From Byssochlamys sp. IMV 00236 (Eukaryota > Ascomycota > Eurotiomycetes > Eurotiales > Thermoascaceae), in assembly GCA_001931875.2 (NCBI GenBank), contig MSJH02000637.1, forward strand, positions 184,098 through 248,097: a DNA stretch of 64,000 nt, in the 5' to 3' direction. Position 1 is the stretch's first letter; each line of letters opens with the position of its first letter. Below are positions 1-11,700 of the stretch, piece after piece. The notes under the pieces are model-generated. The model was not told the DNA's origin, searched no databases, and worked only from the letters and a program-made list of their open reading frames with translations. The translations under genes and the position numbers were made by a program.

Positions 1-109
1 CGTTGGCGGCACGGTCATTATAACGAGGCGGCGCAGAGCTCCCTTGCTCTCCTGGGAGGAAGGGCGCATCCTCCTGATCGCGGAGGTCGTCGTTGTGCGC
101 AGCCTGCAT
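1..109 (-). CDS. Possible 5' end of an unknown gene running off the left edge
   Basis: Read on the minus strand, an ATG at 109-107 with A at -3 opens a frame of 36 codons that reaches the edge of the window. The peptide begins MQAAHNDDLRDQEDAPFLPG and continues hydrophilic, with Pro-Pro-Arg-Tyr near the end. This looks like the disordered start of a real fungal protein rather than random sequence, but it is too short to name. An in-frame TGA lies upstream, so this ATG is the first usable start unless an upstream exon exists. Confidence 0.35.
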   Translation of the reverse strand, partial: MQAAHNDDLRDQEDAPFLPGEQGSSAPPRYNDRAAN

Positions 110-1269
110 ATTTTCGCGTGCTCGTTCACGTTCCCTGTTGCTCCCGGACCAGACGACTCAATTACTTCCGAGTGGACCGAAGACAATTCAGTCCATGTCT
201 CTCGTGCGGGTAGTGACGGAAATCCGAGGACAAGAGGCCTGAGGGAATGTTCACTCCGTCCGTTTCTTCCGCAGCTCCAGAAGGATAATAATGAAAAGGT
301 ATGAAGTCAAAAGAGACAGACGTGAAACCGAGAGAGCCGGTAGTTCAGCTGAGCTCAGCAGTTCCTGTTGCTGCGGGGAGACCAATAATGAGGCAGCATC
401 ATCGAAGCTGTTCCCACGACGATCCGTCTGCGGTGCCGTCGATTCCGCAGTTTTCGGTTCCACCAGCGCATTCTCGTCTGGATGATGCATGAAGCAAAGA
501 GTATCCGTGCAAGGTGAGAATAGCTTTCGAGAGGTTAGTATTTGACCGTCTTCAAAGTAGACATAACGCGGCCTTCTGCAGAATCTGGCAAGATGAAGAG
601 ACTCTAGAACGAACGACGAGTCTGTAGAAACAGCCCCTCGGCAGCCCTGTGCGATACGTAGACTCGACTTCGTGCGGGGTATAAACGCTTGTCATCTTCT
701 GAAATGGGAACTAAAAGAATCCATGGCTATCTTGCTTCAATCCCTGTCGATGGGTTTAACGCTTAAGAAGAAGCCTTGACAGCAAGCGAGTTTCTTCAAG
801 CTTTCTGGTGCCTCGCCCCTACTTAAGTAGGGACGGCACGCGCCTGGACCATGACGATCTCAAACCCAGTACTGGAGTAGGATTACAGATGGTCTGTTAT
901 TTTATTTTAACATCTCATGGTGGTCCAATCATATTTGACCGCTCGTACAGGAATACATAGACAAAGAACGATAATCTGGTCTAATTGACACTTGGCTCCC
1001 AATCGCTACGGTACTGTTTACTTTTCACCATGCATTGTGTTTCAAAATGGCTCCCTCTTCAGCTATCAAGTAGTATGTTCCGAACTGTACCTAACTACAA
1101 GGAAGAAGCACGATCTAGATAAGCGGGACGTGGGTATAATGGAACCAAACTCGAAAACGATGCAGAAGGGGGAGATGGGGAAAGCTAGAGACGGAAAAGA
1201 CTGTTTATACAGGGTCCGAGACATAATAATAATGACACATATCGTACTATCATCACCTACTCAGCAGAC
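110..1269. other. Intergenic region, no gene recognised
   Basis: This stretch lies between the partial gene at the left edge and the 3' end of the FHIP gene. The short open frames in it overlap one another on both strands and show no domain, so I treat them as chance. It probably holds the promoter of the left-edge gene and the 3' UTR of the FHIP gene. Confidence 0.5.
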
Positions 1270-4126
1270 TCATCGCGTGTATCCGGCTTCTTGGAACAGG
1301 CTGCCACGCACTTGCACCAGCGCCGCCAGCTCCAGGATAAACTCATAAAGAATGACCGTGTTGGTCAGCACATGGCCCAGAGTGACCGTCTCCCCAGCGT
1401 CCTGGGCTTTAGACTGCTCTTCCGCAGGTGCTTCGCCGTCGATGCTGGCAGCCTCCGGTTTAACAGGCTGGGGTTCGGAACCTGGTATCGGTTTGTCGAC
1501 CTGGAATGGCATAGCAAGACGGCGGCGCAGATCCTCCGCGACGACTGACCGTGAAGCAGACACCCCACGGGACGGGGGCGTACGGACTGACTGTTCCCGC
1601 AACGGGGAGCCTCCAGCTGCAAACCGGGATGGCGATGCCTCGGAAAGGTCAAACGGTCTGGGGTTTCGCCCCCTTGGCGAAGCAGACTCTACCTCGAAAC
1701 GTGCTACGCGCTGCAGCGGCCGTCCATTGGGAGTGCCAATTGGAGGCTCAGACGGTTGTCGAGATCGAATAGGCATTGGCTGTGGCTTTTCGTCCTGGTG
1801 CAGCAGATCACGGCGCGCCGCAACGAGGACATCAAAGTCTGGGATGTCGCGTCGCCAATCCTCGACATGCTTCACTAGACTCTGAAGCCTCCCCGTCACC
1901 AAGGGAACATTCTTCTCCGACCATGTCGGTTCCTTGTACGCGAACTTGATCATGGAAAACGGATCTGTCTCGTTTGGTTGCGATTGCGGCTCCGTGCCCG
2001 GCTCTGGAGATTGCACACTGGAATCCGATGCCGCCTCCGGTCCATACTCATAGTTGGATGGCTTCACGAGAAGCCAGCCGTCAAGTGAGACGAGATTGGA
2101 CGAGGCAAGGCTTGTGATCACTTCGGTCAGGGCCAGGTTCACGACAACACTGTTGGTGAAAAAGGAGTCCAGAAGCCGCAGGATCTCCTTCAAGATCGGG
2201 TCATCGTCCTGGACATCCAAGGGTCGATCGGCTGGTCCATCTGGGAAGTTGCCCACCGACGGGGTCAGGAGGAAGAGACGTGACTCGAGAATGAACGTTG
2301 CGTCCTTCAGGTAGTTCTCGTAAGACTCGTCCAGAGTCGGATCATCAACCATAGTGGTGGCCATGGACAGGAATTGCTGCAATTCCGCGTTCAGTGCACC
2401 GACTGTCCGTTGCGTCTCCTGGTAGCTGGGAGGACTCGTCTGGATCAGAGAGCCAGCAAAGGAGTGATGCCTCTGCAAGATCACCGCCAGCAGTCGCAGG
2501 GTAGCAATCACAGTTTGTCGATTATGAGACTTGATGCTCATGAGGACCAGATCAACGAGATTGAACAGCGACGGGGAGGGCTTGGCGGCTTCTTCGGCGA
2601 AAGCAGCCAATATATCCAATGACTTTCTACGACTGAGCGACATGCGGACAGGTTGGGTTGGCATACGGGTTGTCTCCGTTATAGGTTCGGGTTCGGATGA
2701 CGATGCGAGCAAGTAATGAAGAATTCGATGGATCAGATAAGGCTGGTCTATCGATTCCAGAATTCGGTACAAATATGTAAGGACGGCGGGTGTGGAGCCG
2801 CCGTCCACATCGGATGATTCGAGCAATGATGGGTAACTGGGAGCAAGTTAGAAAAAGAAAAGGGTTCAGAGTGCACCTAGGAGTGTATCCTTACAGAAGC
2901 TGCTGTAAGAAAAGGATCTGGAAATGGTCCAGCAATGTGTCGTTTACTTCTGCGGATTTACAGTGATCGACGGTATCCTGCCAGAACAGAAGGTACGAGA
3001 GGAACGAATCCATATGAGCGCCGAGCTGTGGCTGTACCGCAGTCTCCTGGCGCGCATGGTCAGAAAACGCGATTATTGGGGGTACATCTTCGTCCGTCAC
3101 GGAAAAGGAGAGAGTTCTGCAAAAGTTAGCACAGGCTGGCCCACGACCTCATAGTCAGCCTGCTACTCACCGGCCCAGTTGACTGTAGAGCGCTCCTAAT
3201 CCAGTGGCCATCAGCGTGGCCAAGTCACTCTCGATCAACCACCGTTCCAAAGGCCGCGAGTTGGACGCTGTTTCGATGATATACAGCAAGCCCGTGCGCG
3301 CAAAATCACCTGCTCGACCTTCATGGTGTACATACTCAATCAACAGATAAAAGAGCGGGAAGTCGTCCTTTCTCGTTTCTCCAGCAAATTCCTTCCCTGA
3401 GTGTGTCTGGTCTCCGTCGTCGGAATCTGACCGCTGTTTCGGGACGAACCAGGCGGATAGGATATGAGGCTGCAGACGAATATTGTTGGCCACTCCGAAC
3501 AACAGCTCTATCAACCTGCCTTCGATCTCCTCGCCAGCAGCTACACCTCTGCGGACGAGATCCAGGAGCGCTCGAGCGAAAAGCCGGCTGTCGACAATGC
3601 CATCGACCTCCGCATCGATCAAGGTGTTAAAGAAGATGGCGGCACTTCGTAGAGTGTCTTCATCGTAGGATGACAGGGCCAGCTTCGTCACCGTCACATA
3701 GATCTGGGATGTCGAAGCATACGCCAGGCAGGGATGGGGAGCTGGTCCTCGAGACTCGTCACTGAGCACTGTATTCAGACGATCGAGGCAATTGCGCGCG
3801 TGAGCCGTCGCACCCAGCTCGCTGGAGGGAGAATTGCTAGTCCGCCATATTTGCTGGCTCGTCCATCAGCTCAATTGAAAGAACTTCTCCTCGTGGAATC
3901 ATCACATCTTCCGGACTCACCTGCAGTGTATTGCATGTCCGTTTAAAGGCTGCCAGTCGCTCCGCAGGCGTATTTGTTCGCAGCGTCTTGGACGACAGCG
4001 AGCGGGAACCGCCAATGAGACGAGACCACTACCGGACCGTCAGCTGTGATGCCGCAGCAAGAAGGAGATGCGAAACAGAACAGAGATCGATGGAGGATCA
4101 GACGACGAGATACTTACAAAGTCCAT
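1270..4126 (-). CDS. fhipA: FHIP/RAI16-like subunit of the FTS-Hook-FHIP complex
   Basis: This is a five-exon gene (4118-4126, 3921-4028, 3171-3853, 2895-3116, 1270-2836) encoding 862 residues. The first exon codes only for MDF, and all junctions keep phase. The protein begins MDFWSRLIGG. It contains the conserved RAI16/FHIP block around residues 325-375 (LFLQQLL, then YPSLLESSDVDGGS). Its C-terminal block at about 825-855 starts VTLGHVLTNTVILYEF. A disordered Pro/Ser/Arg-rich stretch precedes the C-terminal block. In Aspergillus nidulans the family member FhipA links early endosomes, through Hook, to dynein and dynactin for transport along microtubules. Coronin and kinesin-14 genes lie within 15 kb, but I see no reason to infer a cluster. 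Identification rests on remembered family motifs. Confidence 0.88.
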
Positions 4127-4701
4127 GATTCCCCAAGGGCAGCATGTTCTATTGAAAGCGGGGAGGCCAGTCTACGGTCAAGCATCCGGGCGGTCGATCA
4201 AGGAGACGCGCTCTGGGGCGTGTCGGCGACCGTTAGTCTATCTAGTGTCGGAGCCCCTGGAACCGCCAAGCGTCCCGTCGTCGGAGGTTTTGTGAAGCTT
4301 CTCAATAACTACTACTACTATCTAATGAGTTACAGGATTTTACAAGAAAAGAAAAAAAAGCCAAGTACAGTACAGTGCAACGGTCACGTCCGTTGCCTCC
4401 ACGAGATTATTTCTTGATATTGCTGGATCCCATACCGGCGAAGGGAACCCTCGCCGCTGATTACCCCAACCGGAAGAAGTCCTGAATCCCCAGGGGAGAA
4501 AGAAAATACTAAAAATCTCAAGTGCTGACCAGCTAGTTAGTTATCCACATGCAAACAATAATGTAAAACCCAGGCCATGTCTGCCACCGGAACGCCAGAA
4601 CCACCAGTGCGCCTGCACACCATCCCAGTCTAAGGGTCCATACACATCCGTTAATTCATTCGCCATGACTATGCAGACAGAGAGAAGTAACGCCACTGCA
4701 C
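4127..4701. other. Intergenic region: FHIP promoter and NC2-alpha 3' end
   Basis: Both neighbours are on the minus strand, so this stretch should hold the FHIP promoter (right after the start at 4126) and the NC2-alpha 3' UTR. A short ACT-rich tract (about 4307-4322) and an A-rich run (about 4346-4360) are visible. I see no coding potential. Confidence 0.5.
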
Positions 4702-5507
4702 TTAGTCGCTTTCTTCCTTCTTCTGCCGTCCGCCTCCTCTCTTCCGCTTGCCTTCGTTCTGATCACTGCCGTCATCATCGTGCTTCCGGGAGTGCTGGTC
4801 GGGCACCTTGGCAATGATATCGGCCAGGAAATCGAGGACCTCGTCCTTGGCCACGGCCTGCTTGAGATGCGCCGCAGTGACCCGTTTGGAGTTGCGATCC
4901 TTGGCTTCCTGTGCGGCCTTGGTGACGAGGGAGATCATGAACAGCTCGAGGGCTTTGGCTGTGAGCGAGAAAAAGAAAAATACGTTAGTTTTTGTGATTC
5001 TGTGCGTGGGGGAGAATCACCCGGCGATTACTTACACACTGCGATGGGGGTGACCTGAGCGACTTTGCCGACGTCTTCGTCCGCCTGCATGATCCGCTTG
5101 ATGCGTGCGACGGGGAACTTGGTCTTGACTTCCACCCCAGACCAGGGGCGCGGTTTGGAGGCATCGTCCAGGTGGGCAGGCTCTGGTTTGGTTTCAAACG
5201 TCAAGGGTTCCGGTTGCCAGGCGACGGTCTCAGAGACGCGTGCGACGCGGGCGGAACGACGAGCCATCTCTTCTTGGTCGATGGACGGAGGGATGTACTG
5301 CTGCGGGACCCGACCTGGTGGCGCGACGGGATGCTGATACTGGGGCGTGAAGAAGGGCGAGGCGTCGTAGGAAGCGCGATGGGCAATCGGGCTGGTGAGC
5401 GGGAAGGGCGGCGGGTGGTAGGGAGAGGTGACCGCGGGGGGGTAGGCGGGCTCCAAGGAGGAGAAGTCTGGTGAACGGGGTCTGTACGAGGTATCCTGGT
5501 CTGTCAT
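4702..5507 (-). CDS. bur6: NC2-alpha (DRAP1/Bur6-type) histone-fold transcription cofactor
   Basis: Two exons (5036-5507 and 4702-4958, intron 4959-5035) encode 242 residues. The N-terminal 120 residues are Pro/Ser/Tyr-rich and disordered. A histone fold follows at about 125-210, with [20 protein letters not shown] in alpha-1 and the block [20 protein letters not shown], then ending [12 protein letters not shown]. The tail is acidic and then basic. This matches DRAP1/NC2-alpha rather than HapE/NF-YC, whose alpha-1 region differs. The family pairs with NC2-beta (Dr1), binds TBP on promoter DNA and regulates RNA polymerase II initiation. I chose the ATG at 5507 (MTDQDTSY) because CTAG sits just upstream of it and a GTATGC donor lies near 5596, which suggests an intron in the 5' UTR. 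An in-frame reading up to 5621 is therefore probably not translated. Confidence 0.85.
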
Positions 5508-5782
5508 CGCTAGGACATCCAAAGTCAGCGCGACAGCTGCTGGCGCGAAGGGTTTGGAGGGATATAAGATATCGGGGGAAGAGGACAGGTGCATACCGTG
5601 TAGATGGGATGAATCTGACAATGGGGCGTCTGGATCAGCGCATCACCCGCAAAGAGACAAAGCAGCAGGCTGTTGCCGCAGTCGAATAGGCGGGAATGAA
5701 ACCGGAGATCTCCGCGCGTGGTGAGTCGCAACAACAATATTATATAGATAGATGATCGTAGATGATCGTATTTTGTTTCTTT

Positions 5783-5818
5783 TGTATGTATGTATGTATG
5801 TATGTATGTATGTATGTA
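5783..5818. repeat. TGTA tetranucleotide microsatellite
   Basis: About nine uninterrupted copies of TGTA/TATG lie in the upstream region of the NC2-alpha gene. Length variation between strains is likely. Confidence 0.95.
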
Positions 5819-5916
5819 CTGTACTGTACATCCACCGGTGGTCCGAGCTCCCCGTGCGATAATCGTGGAGGGTCGAGGTGGTGCGTGGCTGCAGTGTGCG
5901 CAGTGGAGTGATCGGC

Positions 5917-5967
5917 CAGTCAGGAGCAGTCAGAAGCAGTTCAGGAGCAGTCAAGAGCAGTCAAGCA
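5917..5967. repeat. Degenerate decamer tandem repeat (CAGTCAGGAG type)
   Basis: About five direct copies of a unit near CAGTCAGGAG lie in tandem, with small changes and one 11-base copy. They lie about 400 bases upstream of the NC2-alpha start. They could be a short minisatellite or a set of repeated factor-binding sites. Confidence 0.8.
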
Positions 5968-6189
5968 GGGAAAAAGGTGCGTGGGGATAAGCGCACAGCG
6001 TGTTCGCGTCTTCGATCTCGCTCGTCCAGGCCCGGGGAAGCGAGCGCCCTTTTAACCCTGCGCTGAGTTGCGGCAACGCGGGCCCGCGCTAAATTTTGTT
6101 CTTTTCTTCCGTGCGTTGCCCTCCTATTATTATTAGTATTGTGATTTTTGCAGTCCAGTCCCTTGCTCTTCTTGTCGCCATCCCATCTC

Positions 6190-6217
6190 ATCTGATTCTG
6201 ATTCTGATTCTGATTCT
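6190..6217. repeat. TTCTGA hexanucleotide repeat
   Basis: Four to five direct copies of the hexamer TTCTGA are visible. It is followed within about 50 bases by a long pyrimidine-rich tract. Confidence 0.85.
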
Positions 6218-6937
6218 GGGGTGCAGCTCTGATCGTCCCCTGGCTCTCGCTGCAGGGAATCTATTGAACACACTCTTCCTCTCTTTCCTCTTCTCTCTTT
6301 TTTTTCCTGTCCTTCTTTTCTTTTCTTTTCTTCACACCGTGAATTGGATCATGGCATCGTAACCCATCCCGTGACTCCAACATACCTTTGCCCGGGCTGG
6401 CTGCTGATTGGATCCCGCCCAGCGTGATCCAAAGCCGGTCGCATTCAGGTTCCTGAAGGCTGCTAAATAAATAACAATAATAATACCTAGAACTTGGCTT
6501 GATGATGCCTCGTCTAGATATCCTTCAACATTTCTTTTATCTTCATATTGTTACTCGAATTTGTTTCATTCTATTTTTGCACTGTAGCCTTACCAGCCCT
6601 TGGTGACCCCGAACCTCAGGTCACTGACTGCATCTGATCGACGAGGATGCCTAACATTCAGCCTGATGCCAGCTGCGGCTATATGAGGAAAGGAGTCTGC
6701 GGCGGCGTACAATGATGATAGAGCTAAATCCGGAGTTGCTGGGATCGCGCGCGCGCAGTGGAGCAGAAACCAGTCGGTCTGTCCGGCGTGGTATCGCCTA
6801 CTGTTCACCCGTTCTACACCAGCATCTGTGAAGGACTGAGAAATTACTTGATCTAATCTGATCGCGCCGCTGTGGACCCCTCTGGCACATATCCCGGAAG
6901 CCGCAGCATCATCAGTGTCCATTTGGCCAAAAGATTT

Positions 6938-8297
6938 TTAACGCATACGGTCGCGCGCTGGCGGGATCGCTGGGATGATTCGATCCGTCATCTGTATCAG
7001 ACCCTCGAGCCGCTCCGTCGTCGTATCGCCGATGAAGAGCGCCACAACCGGCCACACATGGATGGAATCACTTTGCTCCACCACTTCACATCGACAGCCC
7101 GCCGTGGACATCAGCTGGCTCCAGCGCCGGGTCTCAGGGCCAAAGACCTCCTCCGAACCGTAGAAGCAGACGAAGCCGCCGGACGGGGATGACCGTCGCC
7201 ACCAGCCGGTGTCCTTACAAGTCCCCGGCGACACCATGGGGTCCTCCAACGAGCCCTGCTTACCCGCGTACTGGAACGCGTAGAGGTGTAAGCTCTCCAT
7301 GTTCAGATAATCGCTCTCTGTGTTGCGATTGTCTGGTGACACAAGAGTTAGCCATGGCGAGAAGAAGGCCGCAAGTCCTGGTCTTTCAGCCTCCCAATGA
7401 TCGTGCCGGCCCCGAGAGAGCAAGAGACTCAACATGATAGTGGCTCCGGCTGAATCTCCGCTGACACAGATGTGACTCGGATCTTCCACCATAGACATAA
7501 CAAACTCGTAACCTGCCGCGGCTTGTTGTACCTGGACCGGGTATACCTCGTCAGGCACTAATGTGTATTCCAACGCGAAGATGGCCGGATTGCGGTAGCC
7601 ACTTCTTCGCAGCACGGCTACCCATGTCATCAGGAATTCCGAGTAGAAGTAGGCGGTACCCATGGAAAACCCTCCTCCTGTAGTCATTCAGCACAGCTCA
7701 CGCGGCGCACATCATATGGGGGGTTGTAGACGAACCATGGGCATAGTAGATCACGATATCCGGTTTCTCTAGCTCATTCGCGATGATCCAGATGCCGTTC
7801 AGTTTGCCCTGCATCTTCGTTTAATCCAAGCGTACAACAGAGTGGAATCAAGCTAACGTTGACTTACACGCTGCACCTCCCTATAATGAACAGGGGGTCG
7901 GAGATAGCCATGCCTCCGCATTCGATAACGAAGAAAAGGATGTACAACCTCCCGAGCAAAGAAGACACGTCCCACTTGGGGAGGAATCTCTGCAAAAGCG
8001 TACTTCACGCATCGAATCACTATCTCCTGAAATAGTGTCGCGTGGCGGTAGAACGGCGCTCTCTGAGCCTTTGACAACAGATACCGCTGAAAGATGACTT
8101 GGGAGGGCAATTGAACCGCTATTTAGAGCATCAGTATCATGAAACTATATAAATTCGGTGCTATCCAGACCTAGAAATGGTAAGCTCCTAGCTCCATGAT
8201 AGAGCGTGGTCCATAACCCGGCGTGTATGATCAACTGTGGCGTGAGGAAGACCAAAAATATAAAACAGTCTAGGTACGAGACCGGTCCGAGGAACAT
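6938..8297 (-). CDS. Membrane-anchored HSL-family alpha/beta hydrolase
   Basis: Four exons (8171-8297, 7868-8118, 7736-7808, 6938-7677) join to a 396-residue protein. The start MFLGPVSYLDCFIFLVFLTP carries a hydrophobic segment at about residues 8-30, likely an N-terminal membrane anchor. The oxyanion motif HGGGF at 150-154 is created by splicing of exons 3 and 4. The nucleophile elbow GDSAGA has Ser at about 226, and a late His lies in SIHVWP. The acid position reads GSEEVFGPE, so Glu appears where Asp is usual. These features define the hormone-sensitive-lipase/arylacetamide-deacetylase class, which hydrolyses short esters or related acyl groups. The substrate is unknown. The donors of introns 1 (GTCTGG) and 3 (GTTCGT) are unusual, so those two junctions are the least certain part of the model. 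Confidence 0.8.
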
Positions 8298-8708
8298 CCC
8301 GCATCGCCCACATCTACTTCAACTTCCCTCTAGAGGAGAAAGATGATAGAAGGACAGACCACTAGAATACTGTAGAATGCTGGAACTGTGCCAATGGTAC
8401 TAGAGACGAATCGCATCTGTTGTCTCATTCGCAGCAGTTAACCTACCCGGAGTATTTACTCAAGCTATCTAGACCGCTCGGCGAAAGGTTTTGCCGATCT
8501 TCTCCGGCGGGAGTCGAACCGACAATTTTAGCTACGGCGAAGATGCGTGAGACATGCGCCTCCATTCACCTCAGTCCAGCACGACCATGACGCCTTATTG
8601 ATGTCCCTCACCGTCATGTTCGCGCTCATGCACATCGATTTCTATTCTTTCTTACCATCGTGAGCGCAACGGATTCATCGGCTGTCGAAGCCTCGAAGTG
8701 GCCTCAAC
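8298..8708. other. Divergent promoter region between the hydrolase and the RING gene
   Basis: The two genes start away from each other, so this stretch should drive both. It contains the tRNA-like fragment described separately. I see no other gene. Confidence 0.5.
8501..8543 (-). other. Short tRNA-like fragment (not a complete tRNA)
   Basis: On the minus strand a 43-base stretch begins TCTTCGC and ends CCGGAGA. Its ends can pair over most of an acceptor stem, and a GGTTCGACTCC T-arm-like sequence lies inside. The ends resemble those I recall for fungal tRNA-Asp, but there is no anticodon arm. It could be a decayed tRNA remnant or chance. Confidence 0.25.
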
Positions 8709-11700
8709 ATGGCTGTCGCCGATCAACCGTCGGCCTTGATGGACATCGCAAGGTGGGTGATGACCCGGACTTCTTGGTTATCTAGGCTTCAGGACTGATC
8801 GCATATAGCTCTCTTACCCAGGATGAGATTCCCTTTAAGCTGCGATGCGCCATCTGCAATAAGCTTGCAGTGAACGCCTTCCGCCTACCGTGCTGCGACC
8901 AGGCTATATGCGAAAACTGTACGTTCCCTGTTATTTATCACCTTTGCGCATGCTTTTCATATCGAGAAATATCCTGACCATGTTCTAGGCCAAGCGTCTT
9001 TGCCGGAAAGCTGCCCAGTCTGCGCGCACACGCCTATCTCTCCCGACCTCTGCAAGCCGAACAAAGCTCTCCGTACTACTCTGAAAGCCTTCTTGCGCAC
9101 GGAGGAGAAAAAGCGGGAGAAGGAAAGGTCTTCAGCCACACCAGCGACGCCAGCTGCCGATCTTCCTGTCGATACAACCCCTTCACAGGCGGAAGCCCAG
9201 ACGGCTCCACCTCCAGTTGACCAGGCGGATGCTGCCGATCAGCCAGTAAAATCAGCATCGGATGCTGAAACGAGACTGGAGGAACAAGCAGCTGAAGTTC
9301 CCCAATCGGAAAGCACTGCTGCAGCTGTAGCTGAGTCCAACGGCGATCAGACAGAAGCTGAAGTCGAGGTGAGCCATCCGTCATTTCAATATCCAAGACG
9401 ACTGAAGCTAATTTTACTGCAGAAACCGCAGGACCAAAATGGCGTTTCTACCGCTGAAGGTGACGCCGGGGATGGAACCGTGGTCGAGGGAGATACCTCC
9501 GACCAGACGACCAACGCGGTGGATACGGAGCAGGCAGACGGTCCTCAACAGGAAAACATGCAGTTTCCGGGGGCGGTACCAAATGCTATGGGATTCGATA
9601 TGAGTAATGGTGGATTTCCGAAGATGGGATGGAATGGTACTGGCGATTTCAACCCTGTGGCACAGTTTATGCCCGGTGGAATGTTCAATTTCCAGAACTC
9701 TATGGGTGAGTAATCTACCTGACATCGCTTTCTCTTTTATATGGAGCTTGAAACTAACTCGAGAGACAGGAATGCCCGGGATGGCGATGGACCCAATGGC
9801 CGCGAGTCAGGGGATGTTTGGAGGCTACGGGATGAACATGAATGGCATGAGCAATGGCATGAACATGGGAATGAATTTTAACGCTGGTCAAGGGATGTAT
9901 GGAAGCTGGGACGGTTCACAAAACAATATGTGGAATGGAGGCCCAGATAAATTCAATCCAAATGCATTCGCGAATGGCATGGGCCCCGAATTCGGTGGTC
10001 CCTCTGGATTTGGCGGATATAATCACGGAAACTATCAGATGCAACAACAATTCCCTAACCAAGACTTCCAGAATGGCTTTTATGGCCCTGGATATGGCCG
10101 AGGCGGTGCCCGCGGCCGTGGCCGTGGTTTCTTCCAAGGTGGTCGGGGTCGTGGTGGCTTTGGTGGTTATATGCAGGCTAATTACCCAACTCACGCTAAT
10201 CCCTCAGTCTATCCGAACCAGCAATCTCCTAGTGTTCAGCAGCAGAATGGCTTGTCGGGGCAGCAAGACACTCCAAATGGCCCCGGCTCAGTGACCTCTA
10301 GTGTTGCGAATAATAAGAAATCTAACGATGAACTTGCCACAACAGGCGAGAACGAGTTTAGTGAAGACCAGACTAAGGACACTACTGATGAAGCAGCCGG
10401 AGATGCGAAGGACGTGTCATCCGAAACCAAAGACGCATCAGCGTCATCTGCAGACCAACCGTCTACAGAGGAGCCAGAACTTCGTGGTATACCAACTATT
10501 GATAGTATTGAACAGCCCCCATACGGTCCAGGTATGGCCCCAGGTTTCACAGGGTTTGCGGCACCGACGGGACCAGGCTTTGGTAGGGGCGGGTTTCCCA
10601 TGCGCGGAGGCTACCCAGGTGGTCGAGGAGGCGCCTTTATGAACGGCCTGACACCGGGAGGACATCAGCCTATAGTCCCGAACGAACCCAGAGGCCAAGG
10701 TGTTGCAGGTGCCCCGGCAGCGCCTAGGGCCATGAGAGAAGGCTTTCCTAATACAGGAATCCGTGGCAGAGGTTTCCATATCCAGGGACGAGCCTCTTTA
10801 CCGCTGCAAAGATCAGGGGAGGATTCGAGAAGGTACGTTCAAATACACTGACAGCTTAATTATAATAAGATGCGGTACATTTGTTAACATATCTAGTGTC
10901 ACTCCCGCAACCCGCCAGGGAGAGTCGCAGGCGCAGTCGAAAGCCGGATCGAGATCGCCATCGAGAGCGCGAGAAAGATCCGGATCCAGATCTAGATCAA
11001 GGTCCAGGTCCCCATCTCGCCAACAGTCGCGGGGTCATCGTCATCGTCGCCGATCTGAAAGCATATATGCCAGCGATGAGGATCGAGAGCGTCGGCGTGA
11101 GCGCCATCGGAAGAAGTCCCGTCGCGATGATGAAGAGGAGTTGAGACCGGTTCGCGAGAAAGACACCCGCTCACGTTCACGTTCTCTTGAGTCCACAAGG
11201 AGATCTCACCGTCGAGACAGGGATATAGATCGAGACCGAGACAGGCACCGTTCTCATCGATCCCACCGTCATCGCAGCCGCAGTCGAAGCGCCGACCGAA
11301 AGGGAGAGTCCCGGCACAACGATCAGTATTCCGTCGCGCCTGAAGAGAATGGGGCCTCTTCTCGGGAAAAGACCTCGCTCTCTGGAGAACCGCGCGACCT
11401 CACTACCCGGATCAGTAGCAGCTATCGATCTGGAAAGGAGCGTTCCAGTCGTCGCGAAGACGAACGGGAAAGTCGACATCATGACCGCGACCGCGATCGC
11501 GATCGTGAACGCAATCGTGATCGGGATAGACCCCGAGACGGGGACCGGGACAGGGACCGGGAGCGAGGTCGAGATCGAGATCGAGAGAAGGATCGTAAAC
11601 GCTCACGTCGGGACCGTTCTGAATCCCCTGCTGATAGCGAGTACTCCCGACACCACTCACGGCGGACCAAACGCCATCGGGACGATTCTCGTGTTGGAAA

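Larger units (their letters stand above)
5508..6937. other. Intergenic region with several simple repeats (NC2-alpha promoter)
   Basis: Both flanking genes are on the minus strand, so this holds the NC2-alpha promoter and the 3' end of the hydrolase. It contains a TGTA microsatellite, a decamer tandem repeat, a TTCTGA repeat and a strong pyrimidine tract at about 6270-6335. An open frame at 6096-6362 (plus) only reflects the pyrimidine tract, which gives Phe, Leu and Ser codons. Confidence 0.5.

Noticed and set aside
1352..1885. 177-codon plus-strand frame opposite the FHIP gene
   Set aside because: It lies wholly inside the antisense of a well-supported conserved exon and shows no domain.
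5508..5621. N-terminal extension of NC2-alpha up to 5621
   Set aside because: A donor-like GTATGC and a CTAG acceptor flank this segment, indicating an intron in the 5' UTR, and the extension has no family match.
6096..6362. Plus-strand open frame giving a hydrophobic 88-residue peptide
   Set aside because: It is the translation of a pyrimidine-rich tract and TTCTGA repeats; Phe, Leu and Ser codons arise from composition.
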